This document shows positions 12,913 to 22,008 of a stretch of 64,000 bases of DNA, one piece after another. The stretch's first letter is position 1, and every line of letters begins with the position of its first letter. Source of the stretch: Hydrogenophilales bacterium (lineage in GTDB: Bacteria > Pseudomonadota > Gammaproteobacteria > Burkholderiales > Thiobacillaceae); contig JACPYT010000015.1 in the NCBI GenBank assembly GCA_016195805.1, positions 124,001 to 188,000 of the forward strand. Direction: 5' to 3'. The translations under genes were made by a program, and so were the position numbers. Under the pieces are notes generated by a model. The model had not been told where the DNA came from. It made no database searches and worked only from the letters and a program-made list of their open reading frames with translations.

Positions 12913-14118
12913 ATGCCCTTCTTCGACTACCGCGCCATCGACCAGACCGGCCGCAGCGTCCACGGCACCCTGTCGGCCGTCAACGACGTCGACCTCGAAC
13001 TGCGCCTGAAGCGCATGGGACTCGACCTCGTCACGCTGTCGGAGCTATCGCGCCAATACGCCCCCACCGGCCGCGAGCGGGTGACGCGGCGCGATCTGGT
13101 GACCTTCTGCATCCACATGCGCTACATCACCCGCGCAGGAATTCCGCTGCTCGAAGGCCTACGCGACCTGCGCGACAGCATGGAAAAACGCGGCTTCCGC
13201 GATGTGCTGACTGCGTTGCTGGAAGACCTGGAAGGCGGCAAGGTGCTGTCGCAGGCACTGGCGGCGCACCCCGCGGTATTCGGCGCCGTGTTCGTCCACA
13301 GCGTTCGCGCGGGCGAGCAGACCGGCCTGCTGGACACGGTGTTCGAGCGACTGGCCGAGTCGCTCAAATGGCAGGAGGAAGTCGCCGCCAAGGCCAAACG
13401 GCTGATGATTTATCCCGCGATGGTGCTGGCCGTCGTCGGCGCAGCCATCCTGTTCCTGCTGGTGTATCTGGTGCCGCAGGTGCTGGGCCTGGTCAAGACC
13501 ATGAACGTGGCACTGCCATTGCCGACGCTGATCCTGATGGCAATCTCGAATGCCCTGCGCTCGTACTGGCTGATCGGTCTTGCACTGGCGCTGGCATTGG
13601 GCATCGGGCTGCCGCTCTGGGTGAACAAGAGCGAAGCCGGGCACGAATGGTGGGACCGCACCCAGTTGCGACTGCCCGTCATCGGACCCATCGTGCAAAA
13701 GATCGTGCTGTCGCGCTTCACCAATACGCTGGCGATGATGTACCGCTCGGGCGTCACCGTACTGGAGGCCCTGCGCGCTTGTGAGATGGTCGCAGGCAAC
13801 CGGGTGATCGCCAGCGGCATCCGCCGTGCCGCGCAACAGATTGCGGACGGGCGCGGGCTGTCGGAAAGCTTCCAGTCGCTGGCGCTGTTTCCGCCGCTGG
13901 TGATCCGCATGCTGCGCGTGGGCGAAAGCACGGGCGCGCTCGACGAAGCGCTGGACAACGTGACGTTTTTCTACAACCGCGAAGTGCTCGACTCGATCGA
14001 AAACGGCCTCAGGGTTCTGGAACCGTTGCTCACGGCCATTCTGGGTCTGCTGCTCGGCGGCATCCTGGTGTCGGTGCTGTTGCCGATTTACGACCTGATC
14101 GGGAATCTGCCGCTGTGA
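12913..14118 (+). CDS. mshG: GspF/PilC-type inner-membrane platform protein
   Basis: Polytopic inner-membrane protein that couples the motor ATPase to pilin assembly. The 401 residues begin FFDYRAIDQTGRSVHGTLSA, the standard GspF-family start. They contain two T2SSF domains: the first near 70-190 with IHMRYITRAGIPLLEGLRDL, the second near 270-395 with SRFTNTLAMMYRSGVTVLEAL. Membrane segments lie near 172-195, 215-240 and at the C-terminus. ATG at 12913 is chosen because it opens the conserved N-terminus; longer readings would run through the upstream repeat. The stop TGA overlaps the next start. Confidence 0.95.
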   Translation: MPFFDYRAIDQTGRSVHGTLSAVNDVDLELRLKRMGLDLVTLSELSRQYAPTGRERVTRRDLVTFCIHMRYITRAGIPLLEGLRDLRDSMEKRGFRDVLTALLEDLEGGKVLSQALAAHPAVFGAVFVHSVRAGEQTGLLDTVFERLAESLKWQEEVAAKAKRLMIYPAMVLAVVGAAILFLLVYLVPQVLGLVKTMNVALPLPTLILMAISNALRSYWLIGLALALALGIGLPLWVNKSEAGHEWWDRTQLRLPVIGPIVQKIVLSRFTNTLAMMYRSGVTVLEALRACEMVAGNRVIASGIRRAAQQIADGRGLSESFQSLALFPPLVIRMLRVGESTGALDEALDNVTFFYNREVLDSIENGLRVLEPLLTAILGLLLGGILVSVLLPIYDLIGNLPL

Positions 14119-15617
14119 TGTTCGACCACCGCCTGCTTCTATTTGCCACACCCCGCCAGATCGGCATCCTCGACTGGCGTCCGGGACATATGCACTGGCT
14201 GGGCGAATTTCCGGCCAACACTGAAGGACTGGCTGCGTTCCGCAAAATCGTGGTCAGGCATGCGCAACTGCCCGTGCTGCTGGTGGCCGACACAGTCGAC
14301 GAGGATTACCGCAGCGAAATCCTGCCGCATGTGCAGGGACGCGCGCGCGACGAACTGCTGACGCGCAAGCTCAAGCAGGTATTCCGCAATACGCGCTTCA
14401 CCGGCGCGTGGCGGCAGACGCGCGAAGCAGCCGGGCGCCGCGACGACCGCTATCTGCTGGCGGCCCTGCCCGACGCCGAATGGCTGACCCCCTGGCTTAG
14501 CGTGCTGCACAACGAGCGCGTGCCGCTGGCTGGCGTCACGCCGCTGGCGCTGGCCTATCAGCATCTGCTGGAAAAATTGCGGGAACAGTCGTCGCACACC
14601 TTGCTGGCCTGCCGCCTCAACAACGGCTTGCGGCTGTCCTACTACCACAATGGTCTGCTGAGGTTTTCGCGCCTGATCGGCGGCGACGCCCCCACCCAGC
14701 TGCCAGGCAACGCGGCAGACGAAATTGCGAAAACGCAGCTCTATCTCAGCGGACAGCGTATCCTGCCGCGCGAAGCCCGGCTGCACGTGCTGCTGCTCGA
14801 CCCCACCGGCCAACTGGACAGCGCGCAGGCCCAGCTGAATGCCGACCCGGCATTCAGCACGCGCGTGATCGACATGCCCAGCCTCGCACGCGCATTGCGC
14901 ATTCCCGACGACTTCCTCGCCGCCACGCCGGAAGTCGCGCCGCTGGCGGCCATCGCCGGGGAAACGCTACAACTCAATCTGGCACCGCCCGAATTGTTGC
15001 AGCCCCACACCGAATTCCGCTGGCGGCGCGGCCTGCATGCGGCCGCCGGCATCGTCACAGTGCTGGGCCTGGGTCTCGCGGCCGCCTACTGGCTGCATGC
15101 CAGGGATCTGGACGACCAGACGCATCAGCTGGCCCAGCAGTACCAGCAGCTCGATGCCCGCTATCAAGCCATTGCCCGGACGTTTCCCACCCAGGCCATG
15201 GCGCCCGAGCAGATCGTCCAGACGGTGGGCCTGGCACGCCAGCTCAACAGCGCACAGACCGATGTGGCCGCACTCCTCGCGACCATCGGGCAGACCTTGC
15301 TTGCCACCCCCGACATCACGCTGGACAGCCTGAACTGGACCGATGAATCGCCGGTGCCGACCGGCGCAGTACGGGTCAGCCTCGATGCCGGACTGACCCC
15401 GTTCGATGGCAATTACCGGGCTGCCATGCAGCGCATCGAAGGATTCATGCACACTCTGCAGGCCATGCCCGGCGTGCAGGACGTGAGCCTGCGCAGCAGT
15501 CCCGTGAACGCCGACTCCAACAGCACGCTATCCGGTAAAACGCTCAATGTCGATGCGGCCGACGCGCCGACCGCACGTTTCAGCCTCAGCCTGCTTTTCC
15601 GTGAGGCCCGGCCATGA
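14118..15617 (+). CDS. mshI: PilM/GspL-plus-PilN-like pilus assembly protein (MshI-like)
   Basis: A 499-residue protein that appears to join a cytoplasmic actin-like half with a membrane-anchored half. Residues 1-300 contain short motifs such as LLACRLNNGLRLSYYHNGLL and DEIAKTQLYLSGQ, in the style of GspL/PilM or MshI. A single membrane helix follows near 305-325 (AAGIVTVLGLGLAAAYWL). The remaining part is periplasmic, with a coiled region (QTHQLAQQYQQLDARYQ) and a ferredoxin-like PilN/GspL C-terminus. The ATG at 14118 overlaps the preceding TGA; a GTG one codon earlier is also possible. It probably forms the inner-membrane alignment complex with the next two proteins. Confidence 0.8.
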   Translation: MFDHRLLLFATPRQIGILDWRPGHMHWLGEFPANTEGLAAFRKIVVRHAQLPVLLVADTVDEDYRSEILPHVQGRARDELLTRKLKQVFRNTRFTGAWRQTREAAGRRDDRYLLAALPDAEWLTPWLSVLHNERVPLAGVTPLALAYQHLLEKLREQSSHTLLACRLNNGLRLSYYHNGLLRFSRLIGGDAPTQLPGNAADEIAKTQLYLSGQRILPREARLHVLLLDPTGQLDSAQAQLNADPAFSTRVIDMPSLARALRIPDDFLAATPEVAPLAAIAGETLQLNLAPPELLQPHTEFRWRRGLHAAAGIVTVLGLGLAAAYWLHARDLDDQTHQLAQQYQQLDARYQAIARTFPTQAMAPEQIVQTVGLARQLNSAQTDVAALLATIGQTLLATPDITLDSLNWTDESPVPTGAVRVSLDAGLTPFDGNYRAAMQRIEGFMHTLQAMPGVQDVSLRSSPVNADSNSTLSGKTLNVDAADAPTARFSLSLLFREARP

Positions 15618-16216
15618 CCCACCCGCCCTTCGCCGTCCTCAAACTGCCGCTGCTGCTGCTGCTGGCGGCGCTGCTGCTGGCTGCCGGCGGCCTCCTGTGG
15701 GGCCAGCGCGAGGCAAAAGAAGCCGGAACGGCTTTGCAACGCCAGCAAACCGCACTCAACCAGGCACGCCAGCAACTCGACCGCAGCCGCCAGCAGCAGC
15801 AACTCATCGCCACCCATCTGGGCGATTACCGGACACTCGTGGCGCGCGGATTCGTTGGCGCGGAAGACCGCCTGGCGTGGATCGAAGCGGTGCAACTGGC
15901 CAACCGCGATGCCGGGCTCTATGGCCTGAACTATCGCCTGATGCCCCGCACACCCTCGCCTTCCGCCTTGGCACAGAATCTGCCGTTGGGACAGACCCGT
16001 ATGGTGCTCACCCTGCCGCTGCTGGTGGAAACCGATCTCACCCGTTTTCTCGATGCGCTCAAGACGCGCGCGCCCGGGGTGGTTCGCATCCAGGGCTGCC
16101 GCCTGTCGCGCCCGGACAATGCGCCGTTCGAGGCTGCCAACCGCCCGCATCTGCAGGCCGAATGCGACCTGCTCTGGTTTACCGTGGCGACGGCGACAGG
16201 GGGGCGTCATGAATAG
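15614..16216 (+). CDS. mshJ: PilO/MshJ-like pilus assembly protein
   Basis: A 200-residue bitopic protein: a membrane helix near residues 10-30 (LPLLLLLAALLLAAGGLLW), a coiled segment rich in Gln and Arg (LNQARQQLDRSRQQQQL), then a ferredoxin-like periplasmic domain. This architecture is that of PilO/GspM/MshJ. Sequence similarity in these families is low, so the call rests on topology and gene order. The start ATG overlaps the preceding stop (ATGA). The 3' end overlaps the next gene by eight bases. Confidence 0.75.
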   Translation: MTHPPFAVLKLPLLLLLAALLLAAGGLLWGQREAKEAGTALQRQQTALNQARQQLDRSRQQQQLIATHLGDYRTLVARGFVGAEDRLAWIEAVQLANRDAGLYGLNYRLMPRTPSPSALAQNLPLGQTRMVLTLPLLVETDLTRFLDALKTRAPGVVRIQGCRLSRPDNAPFEAANRPHLQAECDLLWFTVATATGGRHE

Positions 16217-16649
16217 ACGACCACCCGGATTCGGCGGCAACACGCTGGGCACGCGCGCAGCTTCCTGCGTCTGTGTGCTGGTGCTGTGCCTGGGCAGCAT
16301 CGGGACGGGCATAGCCGCGCCGGCCGATCCAGGTCGCCTGTTCTTCACCCCGGCGCAGCGAGCCCAGCTGGAAGACGCGCGCGCGCGCGACGTCACCCAA
16401 CCCGGTCCAGGCCAGCAGACTTCATCCGCCAGCGCCCCGGCGCCGTTGCGCTACGACGGCGTGGTCATCCGCTCCGACGGCAGGACCACACGCTGGATCG
16501 ATGGCAGGGTACGGCGTGACGGGGCTGCCGTGTCAGGTCTGAAACCCGGCCAAATCCGCGCCGACGGCAAAGTGTATGAGCCCTATCAGGTGTTGCGGCC
16601 AACTCCCAGCAATCCGGCCAAATCCGACATCAAGGAAACTGCCCCATGA
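16209..16649 (+). CDS. mshK: small exported pilus protein (MshK/PilP-like)
   Basis: 146 residues with an N-terminal signal sequence (about residues 15-37, ASCVCVLVLCLGSIGTGIAA) and a small periplasmic domain. That domain contains LRYDGVVIRSDGRTTRWIDGR and ADGKVYEPYQVLRP, a pattern seen in MshK/PilP/GspC-like proteins that bind the secretin. ATG at 16209 is chosen because it gives the signal sequence directly. The gene overlaps both neighbours by a few bases and is clearly part of the operon. Family assignment is mainly by position. Confidence 0.72.
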   Translation: MNRRPPGFGGNTLGTRAASCVCVLVLCLGSIGTGIAAPADPGRLFFTPAQRAQLEDARARDVTQPGPGQQTSSASAPAPLRYDGVVIRSDGRTTRWIDGRVRRDGAAVSGLKPGQIRADGKVYEPYQVLRPTPSNPAKSDIKETAP

Positions 16650-17362
16650 CCATCCAGCGCGGTTTCACCTTGATCGAGATGGCCATTGTGCTGGTCATCG
16701 TCACCATACTGATCGGCGGACTGGCGATGCCGCTATCGGCGCAGATCCAGGCGCGGCGGATTGCCGAGACCCGGCAGACCCTGCAGGAGGCGCGCGAGGC
16801 GCTCCTGGGGTATGCGATGACCCATCACGTCACAGCAGGAACGAACCACTACCTGCCCTGCCCCGACACCACCGGCGATGGCCACGAAGACCGGGTGGGC
16901 ACGGGCTGCGCGGGGCAGAGCGGCCTGCTGCCGTGGGTTGACCTGGGCATTGCACCGCAGGACGCGTGGGGCAACCGCCTGCACTATGCGGTCATTACGC
17001 AATTTGCCGACTCTGGCAGCGGGTTCTCTGCCAGTTCCACACTAGTGCCCCCCGACCCGATCGTCATCTGCAGCACGCACACCTGCGACAAATTAAACCC
17101 GGATGTCGCAGGGAAGGTCGTGTTTGTGCTGGTGTCCCACGGTCCCAACGGCTGGGGAGCGAACAACATCAACGGCACCACGCTGGCCGCGCCAACGGGC
17201 CTGGACGAAGTGGAGAACCTCAACGGGAACCTGATCTACATCAGCCGCTCGCCCACCAAACCCGATGCCGCAAGCGGCGAGTTCGACGACCTCACCAGCT
17301 GGGTGGCGCTTGACTACCTGATTCCCCGTGTCTGCCCTACGGGGTCGGACTGCTCGCCGTAG
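16646..17362 (+). CDS. type IV prepilin-like protein
   Basis: A 238-residue protein with a very short, positively charged leader (MTIQRG) and the prepilin peptidase site G/FTLIE, then a hydrophobic helix (MAIVLVIVTILIGGLAMPL). The mature part has several cysteines (CPDTTGDG, CAGQ, ICSTHTCDK and two at the C-terminus) that could form disulfides. Its place at the end of the assembly operon suggests a minor pilin or tip protein rather than the main subunit. The start overlaps the preceding stop (ATGA). Its last 26 bases overlap the end of the convergent histidine kinase gene. Confidence 0.88.
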   Translation: MTIQRGFTLIEMAIVLVIVTILIGGLAMPLSAQIQARRIAETRQTLQEAREALLGYAMTHHVTAGTNHYLPCPDTTGDGHEDRVGTGCAGQSGLLPWVDLGIAPQDAWGNRLHYAVITQFADSGSGFSASSTLVPPDPIVICSTHTCDKLNPDVAGKVVFVLVSHGPNGWGANNINGTTLAAPTGLDEVENLNGNLIYISRSPTKPDAASGEFDDLTSWVALDYLIPRVCPTGSDCSP

Positions 17363-19073
17363 CCTGCAAGCGGAACGTCACCCGTCCTGCCTGATTGTCG
17401 GACAGTTCCAGCCGGAACCCCGAGCGCGCGGCCTGGCGCGCGGCCTGATACAGCCCCACACCGAGCCCGAAATCCGACGCCACCGGGCTGAGGAACAGGT
17501 TGCGGGCCACATGTTCAGGTGCCGGTGCACCGCTGTCGGTCACCGTCAGGCTCACCAGCGGATGCAGCGTCAGGCGCACCTCCACCGCGACGCCCGGCTG
17601 GCCCTGCCGTTTGCGCAGCGCATTGGTCAGCAGATTGTCGACCACGCTGTCGAACAGGTCCTGCGGCAGCGGCGTGTCGTCGACCGCCTCGGCGAAGAAC
17701 TGCACGTCGTCGTGTTCGTAGCGCGTCTGCAGCGCTGCCCACCACGCTTGCGCAGCACTATGCGCGACATCCATTTCAGCCGGCTGCTTGAGCTTGTCGA
17801 CGGTCTGCGACAGGCGCGCCGCGAGTTGCGGCAGTTGGCGTTTCATCAGTGCCCGCAGGCGTTCGCTGTCTTCGGGGGTCGAGGTATCCGCAGCGGCGAG
17901 CAGGGTTTTAAGCGATTGCAGAATGTTCTTCACGTCATGCGTCAGGCGCGCGCCAGTGTCGTGGATGGCCTGGCTGTAGGCCTGTTCGCGCAGCGTCTGT
18001 TCGCGTACCTTGGCGGCGTAGAAATAACCGAGCAGTTGCGACAGCAAGCGCACGTGCAGCGCCAGCGCGGGAGTGAGCGGACGCGTCGACTGCCAGGTCA
18101 GGTTGAGGCCGTGGAAGGCGTGGCTCACGGCATGTTCGGCGGGCTCGCCGAAACTGCCTTCGCCGCGCGCCGCCTGCCAGCGCCCCCCGCGGATCCAGGT
18201 CAACTCGTGCAGATCGGACAGCGCGTCGCGCACGAAGGATTCCGGATCACGCTCGCGTTCGGCCAGTGTCGCCAACCGCTGCGCCCAGCCTTCGAACGGC
18301 AGGCCCACCGACAGCAGATAGCGCGACGTCACCTGTCCCAGCCCGGCGAACCCGGCGCGCGGATTCCATAGCCACGACAAGGCCACCAACAGCGCCGCCA
18401 TCCCCAGCAGGGTCTGCACCAGCGCCCACGCATAACTCACCTTAGCCACCGCCACTACGGCGAATACGCCCAGCGCCATCACCATGATGAGCAGCGACAG
18501 CATGAGACCGTAAATGAAATCGAGCGTCGACGAGGCACTGCGCTGCCGGCTGGCGGGCAGAAACAGGACCGCCAGCGGCAGCAGCGGCAGGCCGTAACGC
18601 ACAGCTGTGCGCAGCTCATCGGGCAGCGAAGTACCGCCGAGGCTTTGCGGCAACACCCAGGCCAGCAGCAGGGCAAGCAGGTAGGCCAGCGCCAGCAGAT
18701 ACGCAAGGCGCTGGCCGCGCTCGTTTTGCGACGCCGCCACCGCCCCCACCAGCCCCGCCAAGATCGCCAGCCACAGGGCCATCACCCAGGTGCTGTCCAC
18801 CAACACCAGCAGCGCGGCCATGGCAAACACCGGCAGCGCCAGCCGCGGCTCGATGCGGGCTTCGCTGCGCACCAGCGGCTGCCACAACAGAAACAGGCCG
18901 TAATGCGCCAGCAGGAAAGCACGCGTCACCGTCGTATCGGCATCGAACACCACCGCAGCATGCAGGGCCAGCAGCATCAGGCCCAGCCAGCGCCCGGGCG
19001 CCACGCGCGTGAAATACGTAGCCAGCGAGGTCAGCCAGGCCAGGGGCGGGGCGGTTGCGGCGCGTTCGGTCAT
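17337..19073 (-). CDS. membrane sensor histidine kinase (PrsK-like)
   Basis: 578 residues. The N-terminal half holds about seven hydrophobic segments (for example ALPVFAMAALLVLVDSTWVM). The cytoplasmic kinase half has an H-box with phospho-acceptor H379 (LTHDVKN), an N-box (VVDNLLTNALRKR), a short G1 (DSGAPAPE) and a G2 (FGLGVGLY). The layout resembles the kinases that pair with PrsR regulators in PEP-CTERM or exopolysaccharide loci, but it is shorter than I would expect for PrsK. The only response regulator in the window, at 4850-6280, has no adjacent kinase, so these two probably form a pair (inference). The gene is divergent from the pilin gene at 19330 and its 3' end overlaps the prepilin gene by 26 bases. 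Confidence 0.85.
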   Translation of the reverse strand: MTERAATAPPLAWLTSLATYFTRVAPGRWLGLMLLALHAAVVFDADTTVTRAFLLAHYGLFLLWQPLVRSEARIEPRLALPVFAMAALLVLVDSTWVMALWLAILAGLVGAVAASQNERGQRLAYLLALAYLLALLLAWVLPQSLGGTSLPDELRTAVRYGLPLLPLAVLFLPASRQRSASSTLDFIYGLMLSLLIMVMALGVFAVVAVAKVSYAWALVQTLLGMAALLVALSWLWNPRAGFAGLGQVTSRYLLSVGLPFEGWAQRLATLAERERDPESFVRDALSDLHELTWIRGGRWQAARGEGSFGEPAEHAVSHAFHGLNLTWQSTRPLTPALALHVRLLSQLLGYFYAAKVREQTLREQAYSQAIHDTGARLTHDVKNILQSLKTLLAAADTSTPEDSERLRALMKRQLPQLAARLSQTVDKLKQPAEMDVAHSAAQAWWAALQTRYEHDDVQFFAEAVDDTPLPQDLFDSVVDNLLTNALRKRQGQPGVAVEVRLTLHPLVSLTVTDSGAPAPEHVARNLFLSPVASDFGLGVGLYQAARQAARSGFRLELSDNQAGRVTFRLQATASSPTP

Positions 19074-19274
19074 GTGCGGGGAATCGGGAAGGAATGCAGG
19101 AAGCTCAGCATGCCACTGCTAACGGCATTCCGCCCCGGAAATGGAGGACACACATACGCCCGGTCTGACGGAAACCCGGCACGGGCGTCGTATTTTCGTC
19201 AAAACAGTGCTGCTTCCGATGCATTTGATCGTGGTTTTTCATTAACAATCAAAATATTACACCAGGTCGATAGG

Positions 19275-19290
19275 TGGCACATATTTTGCA
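19275..19290 (+). promoter_or_regulatory. sigma54 (-24/-12) promoter of the pilin gene
   Basis: TGGCACATATTTTGCA matches the sigma54 consensus, with GG and GC exactly ten bases apart and all the usual flanking bases. It lies 40 bases before the pilin ATG, giving a leader of about 30 bases. Inverted repeats upstream that could bind an activator include GGAATGC/GCATTCC (19091-19131) and ACGCCCG/CGGGCGT just downstream of those. The regulator at 4850 and sigma54 itself at 25637 are in the same window. Confidence 0.9.
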
Positions 19291-19329
19291 TATTGGCCCA
19301 ACAGGCAATAACAACCGGAGAGCCCCACC

Positions 19330-19983
19330 ATGCCGCACCCCCATTTCGCGCGACGCCAGTCGGGCTTCACCCTGATCGAGATCGCCATCGTGCTGGTCAT
19401 CATTGGCCTGCTGCTGGGCGGCATCCTCAAGGGGCAGGAACTGATCAACAGCGCCCGGGTGAAGAATCTCGCCACTGATTTTCGCAACATCCCCGTGTTC
19501 ATCTACGGCTACCAGGACAAATTCAAGGCGCTGCCCGGAGATGATCCCGCTGCTCAAGCACATCTTGGCACCTCGGCATCACAAGGCGCCACGCCCCCCG
19601 CTGGTGATGGCGTCATCGCTGGCATCTGGGACAGCACGACCCAGACGGACGAATCCTACCTGTTCTGGCAACACGTCCGCTTGGCTGGCCTCGCCCCCGG
19701 TTCCACCACGCTCGGGGCCACCGATTATCAACAACACAATGCCGTCGGCGGCGTTGTCGGCGTCCAGAGCGCCGCACCGTTCACGGGCATGACCGGGACC
19801 TACTTCATCTGCTCCGGCAGCATACCCGGCAAATATGCCAAGCAACTCGACAGCCAACTGGATGACGGCAACACCGCGACGGGCTCGCTGATGGTCGGCA
19901 CTGTCACGAGCCCAGCGGGTGCACCGACGGCAACCGCGAGCATTGTCGACTCTACAACCTACACCGTCTGCATAGGCGTCTGA
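19330..19983 (+). CDS. type IV pilin-like protein under sigma54 control
   Basis: 217 residues with a 12-residue leader ending in G/FTLIE, the prepilin peptidase site, then a classic pilin helix (IAIVLVIIGLLLGGILKGQ). The mature domain is Gly/Ala/Thr-rich, with a pair of cysteines (FICSG near residue 162 and one close to the C-terminus) that could close a disulfide loop. An exact sigma54 promoter lies 40 bases upstream and a strong terminator follows, so it is a single-gene transcript. That suggests a highly or conditionally expressed major subunit of the pilus assembled by the operon at 6.5-17.4 kb (inference). GGAG precedes the ATG. Confidence 0.88.
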   Translation: MPHPHFARRQSGFTLIEIAIVLVIIGLLLGGILKGQELINSARVKNLATDFRNIPVFIYGYQDKFKALPGDDPAAQAHLGTSASQGATPPAGDGVIAGIWDSTTQTDESYLFWQHVRLAGLAPGSTTLGATDYQQHNAVGGVVGVQSAAPFTGMTGTYFICSGSIPGKYAKQLDSQLDDGNTATGSLMVGTVTSPAGAPTATASIVDSTTYTVCIGV

Positions 19984-19995
19984 TCTCCACGCCCG

Positions 19996-20018
19996 GCCCG
20001 CTTCGGCGGGCTTTTTTG
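19996..20018 (+). terminator. intrinsic terminator after the pilin gene
   Basis: GCCCGC, TTCG loop, GCGGGC, then six T. It stands 13 bases after the pilin stop. Read on the other strand it also falls just past the 3' end of the convergent antiporter gene, but without a good T run there. Confidence 0.92.
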
Positions 20019-20025
20019 TTGCCGC

Positions 20026-22008
20026 CTATCCCTGCAGCACCCTGAACTCCGCTGCCGCCAAGCCATCGGCGGCACCGCGCAGCACCAGCACGTCGCCCAC
20101 CTGGATGCGGGCCTCGGGCTGGGGGTCGACGCCGGTGATCCCCTGGCGGCGGATCGCCACCACCTCGACCAGCAGCTCGTCCAGTTTCAACTCTTCCAGG
20201 GTGTGCCCGGGTGCGGCCGCCCCCTGCGTGACCAGCACGGTATGCAGCCGCGGCTGCGCTTCCTGATCGAGCTCATCGTCGACGTCGCTGGCGCCGCGGA
20301 AAAAACCGCGCATCATAGCGTAGCGCGTTTCGCGCACCTCGCGGATCCGTTTCAGCACCTGGCTTAATGGCACGCCCAGCAGCATCAGCGCGTGCGAGGC
20401 CAGCATCAGCGAGCCTTCCATCACTTCGGACACCACTTCGGCCGCGCCCGCCGCTTTCAGCGCGTCGATATGGGTGTCGTCGATGGTGCGCACCACCACC
20501 GGCAGTTCCGGCCGCAGGTCACGGACATGGCGCAGGATGGCCATGCTGGAGGGCAGATCCGAATACGTCACCACGATGGCCTGAGCACGGCTCAAGCCCG
20601 CGGCGACCAGCACTTCGCGGCGGCTGGCGTCGCCATAGATGACGCTGACGCCGGACGCGGCCACCGCGCGGATGCGCTCGGGGTCGGCGTCGAGCGCGAT
20701 GAAGGTGATGCCCTCGGCCTCCAGCAGGCGCGCCAGATTCTGGCCGCTGCGGCCGTAGCCGCAGACGATCACGTGCTTTGACTTGCCGAAAGTCTTGACC
20801 GCGATGTCGTGCACCTCCTTGGCGCGGCCAGCCCATTCACTGCCCGCGATCAGCCGGGTCAGCACGTCCATGCGGTGGATCAGGAATGGGGCGACCAGCA
20901 TCGACAGCACCATGGCCGCCAGCACCGGCTGGGTGATAGGGGCACCCAGCAGATTGAGGTCGGCCGCCTGGGCCAGCAGCACGAAGCCGAATTCGCCCGC
21001 CTGCGCCAGCCCCAGCGCAGTGCGCACCGCAGTGGGGCGGGCGCTGCCAAAGGCCATGGCCAGGCCGGCGACCAGCACGCCCTTGCCGACGACGATCGCG
21101 GCGACCAGCAGCACGACGTCGACCCAATTCAGCATGACCTGTACCAGGTCGAGCCGCATCCCGATGGTGACGAAGAACAGCCCCAGCAGGACGTCGCGGA
21201 AAGGCTTGATGTCGTCTTCCACCTGATAGCGGTATTCGGTTTCGGAAATCAGCATGCCGGCCAGGAACGCACCGAGCGCCAGCGACAGGCCGGCTCTCTC
21301 GGTGAGGAACGCCAGGCCCAGCGTGAACAGCAAAAGATTGAGCGTGAAGAGTTCGGGTGACTTGCGTCCCGCCACCCACTGAAACCACGGACGCATGATG
21401 CGCTGTCCGACGAACAGCAGAAAACCCAGCACCACCACCGCCTTCAACATGGCCAGCGCCAGTTCGGTCGCCATGGCGTCCGATTGCTTGGCAAACGCCG
21501 GCACCAGGATCAGCAGCGGCACCACGGCCAGATCCTGGAACAGCAGCGCGCCGAAGATCTGGCGCCCGTGCGGCGTCTGGATCTCCAGCCGTTCGGCCAG
21601 CAGCTTGGACACGATGGCCGTGGACGACATCGACATGATGCCGCCCAGCGCCAGCGCCGCGAGCAGAGGCAAATGCAGCAGCCAGGCGATCGCCGTGGTG
21701 AGCGCGACGGTCAGCACGACCTGCGCGCCGCCGAAACCGAACACCGTCATGCGCATGGCCATCAGGCGCGCCAGACTGAATTCCAGGCCGATCGAAAACA
21801 TCAGGAACACCACGCCGAATTCGGCCAGGTAGCGCGCCTCTTCGCTATCCGGAATCCAGCCCAGCGCGAAGGGACCGATGGCAATGCCGGTCACCAGATA
21901 GCCGAGCATGGTCGGCAGGCGCAGAGCGCGTGCCGCAGCAGCCACCAGCACGGCGACCGCAAGCAGAATCAGAACGAGCTGGAGGCTGCTATGCATACGA
22001 TCTTTCAT
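20026..22008 (-). CDS. Kef-type monovalent cation:proton antiporter (CPA2) with TrkA domains
   Basis: 660 residues. About twelve membrane segments (residues 5-375) form a CPA2 transporter domain (LGYLVTGIAIGPFALGW, SMSSTAIVSKLLAERLEI). A cytoplasmic TrkA-N/RCK nucleotide-binding domain follows with GYGRSG near residue 415. A TrkA-C domain ends the protein (IQVGDVLVLRG). The family exports K+ or Na+ in exchange for protons and is gated by nucleotide or thiol signals. The start is uncertain: the ATG at 22008 lies inside a REP-like repeat, and an ATG four codons later (HSSLQLVLILL) is equally plausible. No clear Shine-Dalgarno sequence is seen for either. The gene is convergent with the pilin gene. 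Confidence 0.9.
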   Translation of the reverse strand: MKDRMHSSLQLVLILLAVAVLVAAAARALRLPTMLGYLVTGIAIGPFALGWIPDSEEARYLAEFGVVFLMFSIGLEFSLARLMAMRMTVFGFGGAQVVLTVALTTAIAWLLHLPLLAALALGGIMSMSSTAIVSKLLAERLEIQTPHGRQIFGALLFQDLAVVPLLILVPAFAKQSDAMATELALAMLKAVVVLGFLLFVGQRIMRPWFQWVAGRKSPELFTLNLLLFTLGLAFLTERAGLSLALGAFLAGMLISETEYRYQVEDDIKPFRDVLLGLFFVTIGMRLDLVQVMLNWVDVVLLVAAIVVGKGVLVAGLAMAFGSARPTAVRTALGLAQAGEFGFVLLAQAADLNLLGAPITQPVLAAMVLSMLVAPFLIHRMDVLTRLIAGSEWAGRAKEVHDIAVKTFGKSKHVIVCGYGRSGQNLARLLEAEGITFIALDADPERIRAVAASGVSVIYGDASRREVLVAAGLSRAQAIVVTYSDLPSSMAILRHVRDLRPELPVVVRTIDDTHIDALKAAGAAEVVSEVMEGSLMLASHALMLLGVPLSQVLKRIREVRETRYAMMRGFFRGASDVDDELDQEAQPRLHTVLVTQGAAAPGHTLEELKLDELLVEVVAIRRQGITGVDPQPEARIQVGDVLVLRGAADGLAAAEFRVLQG

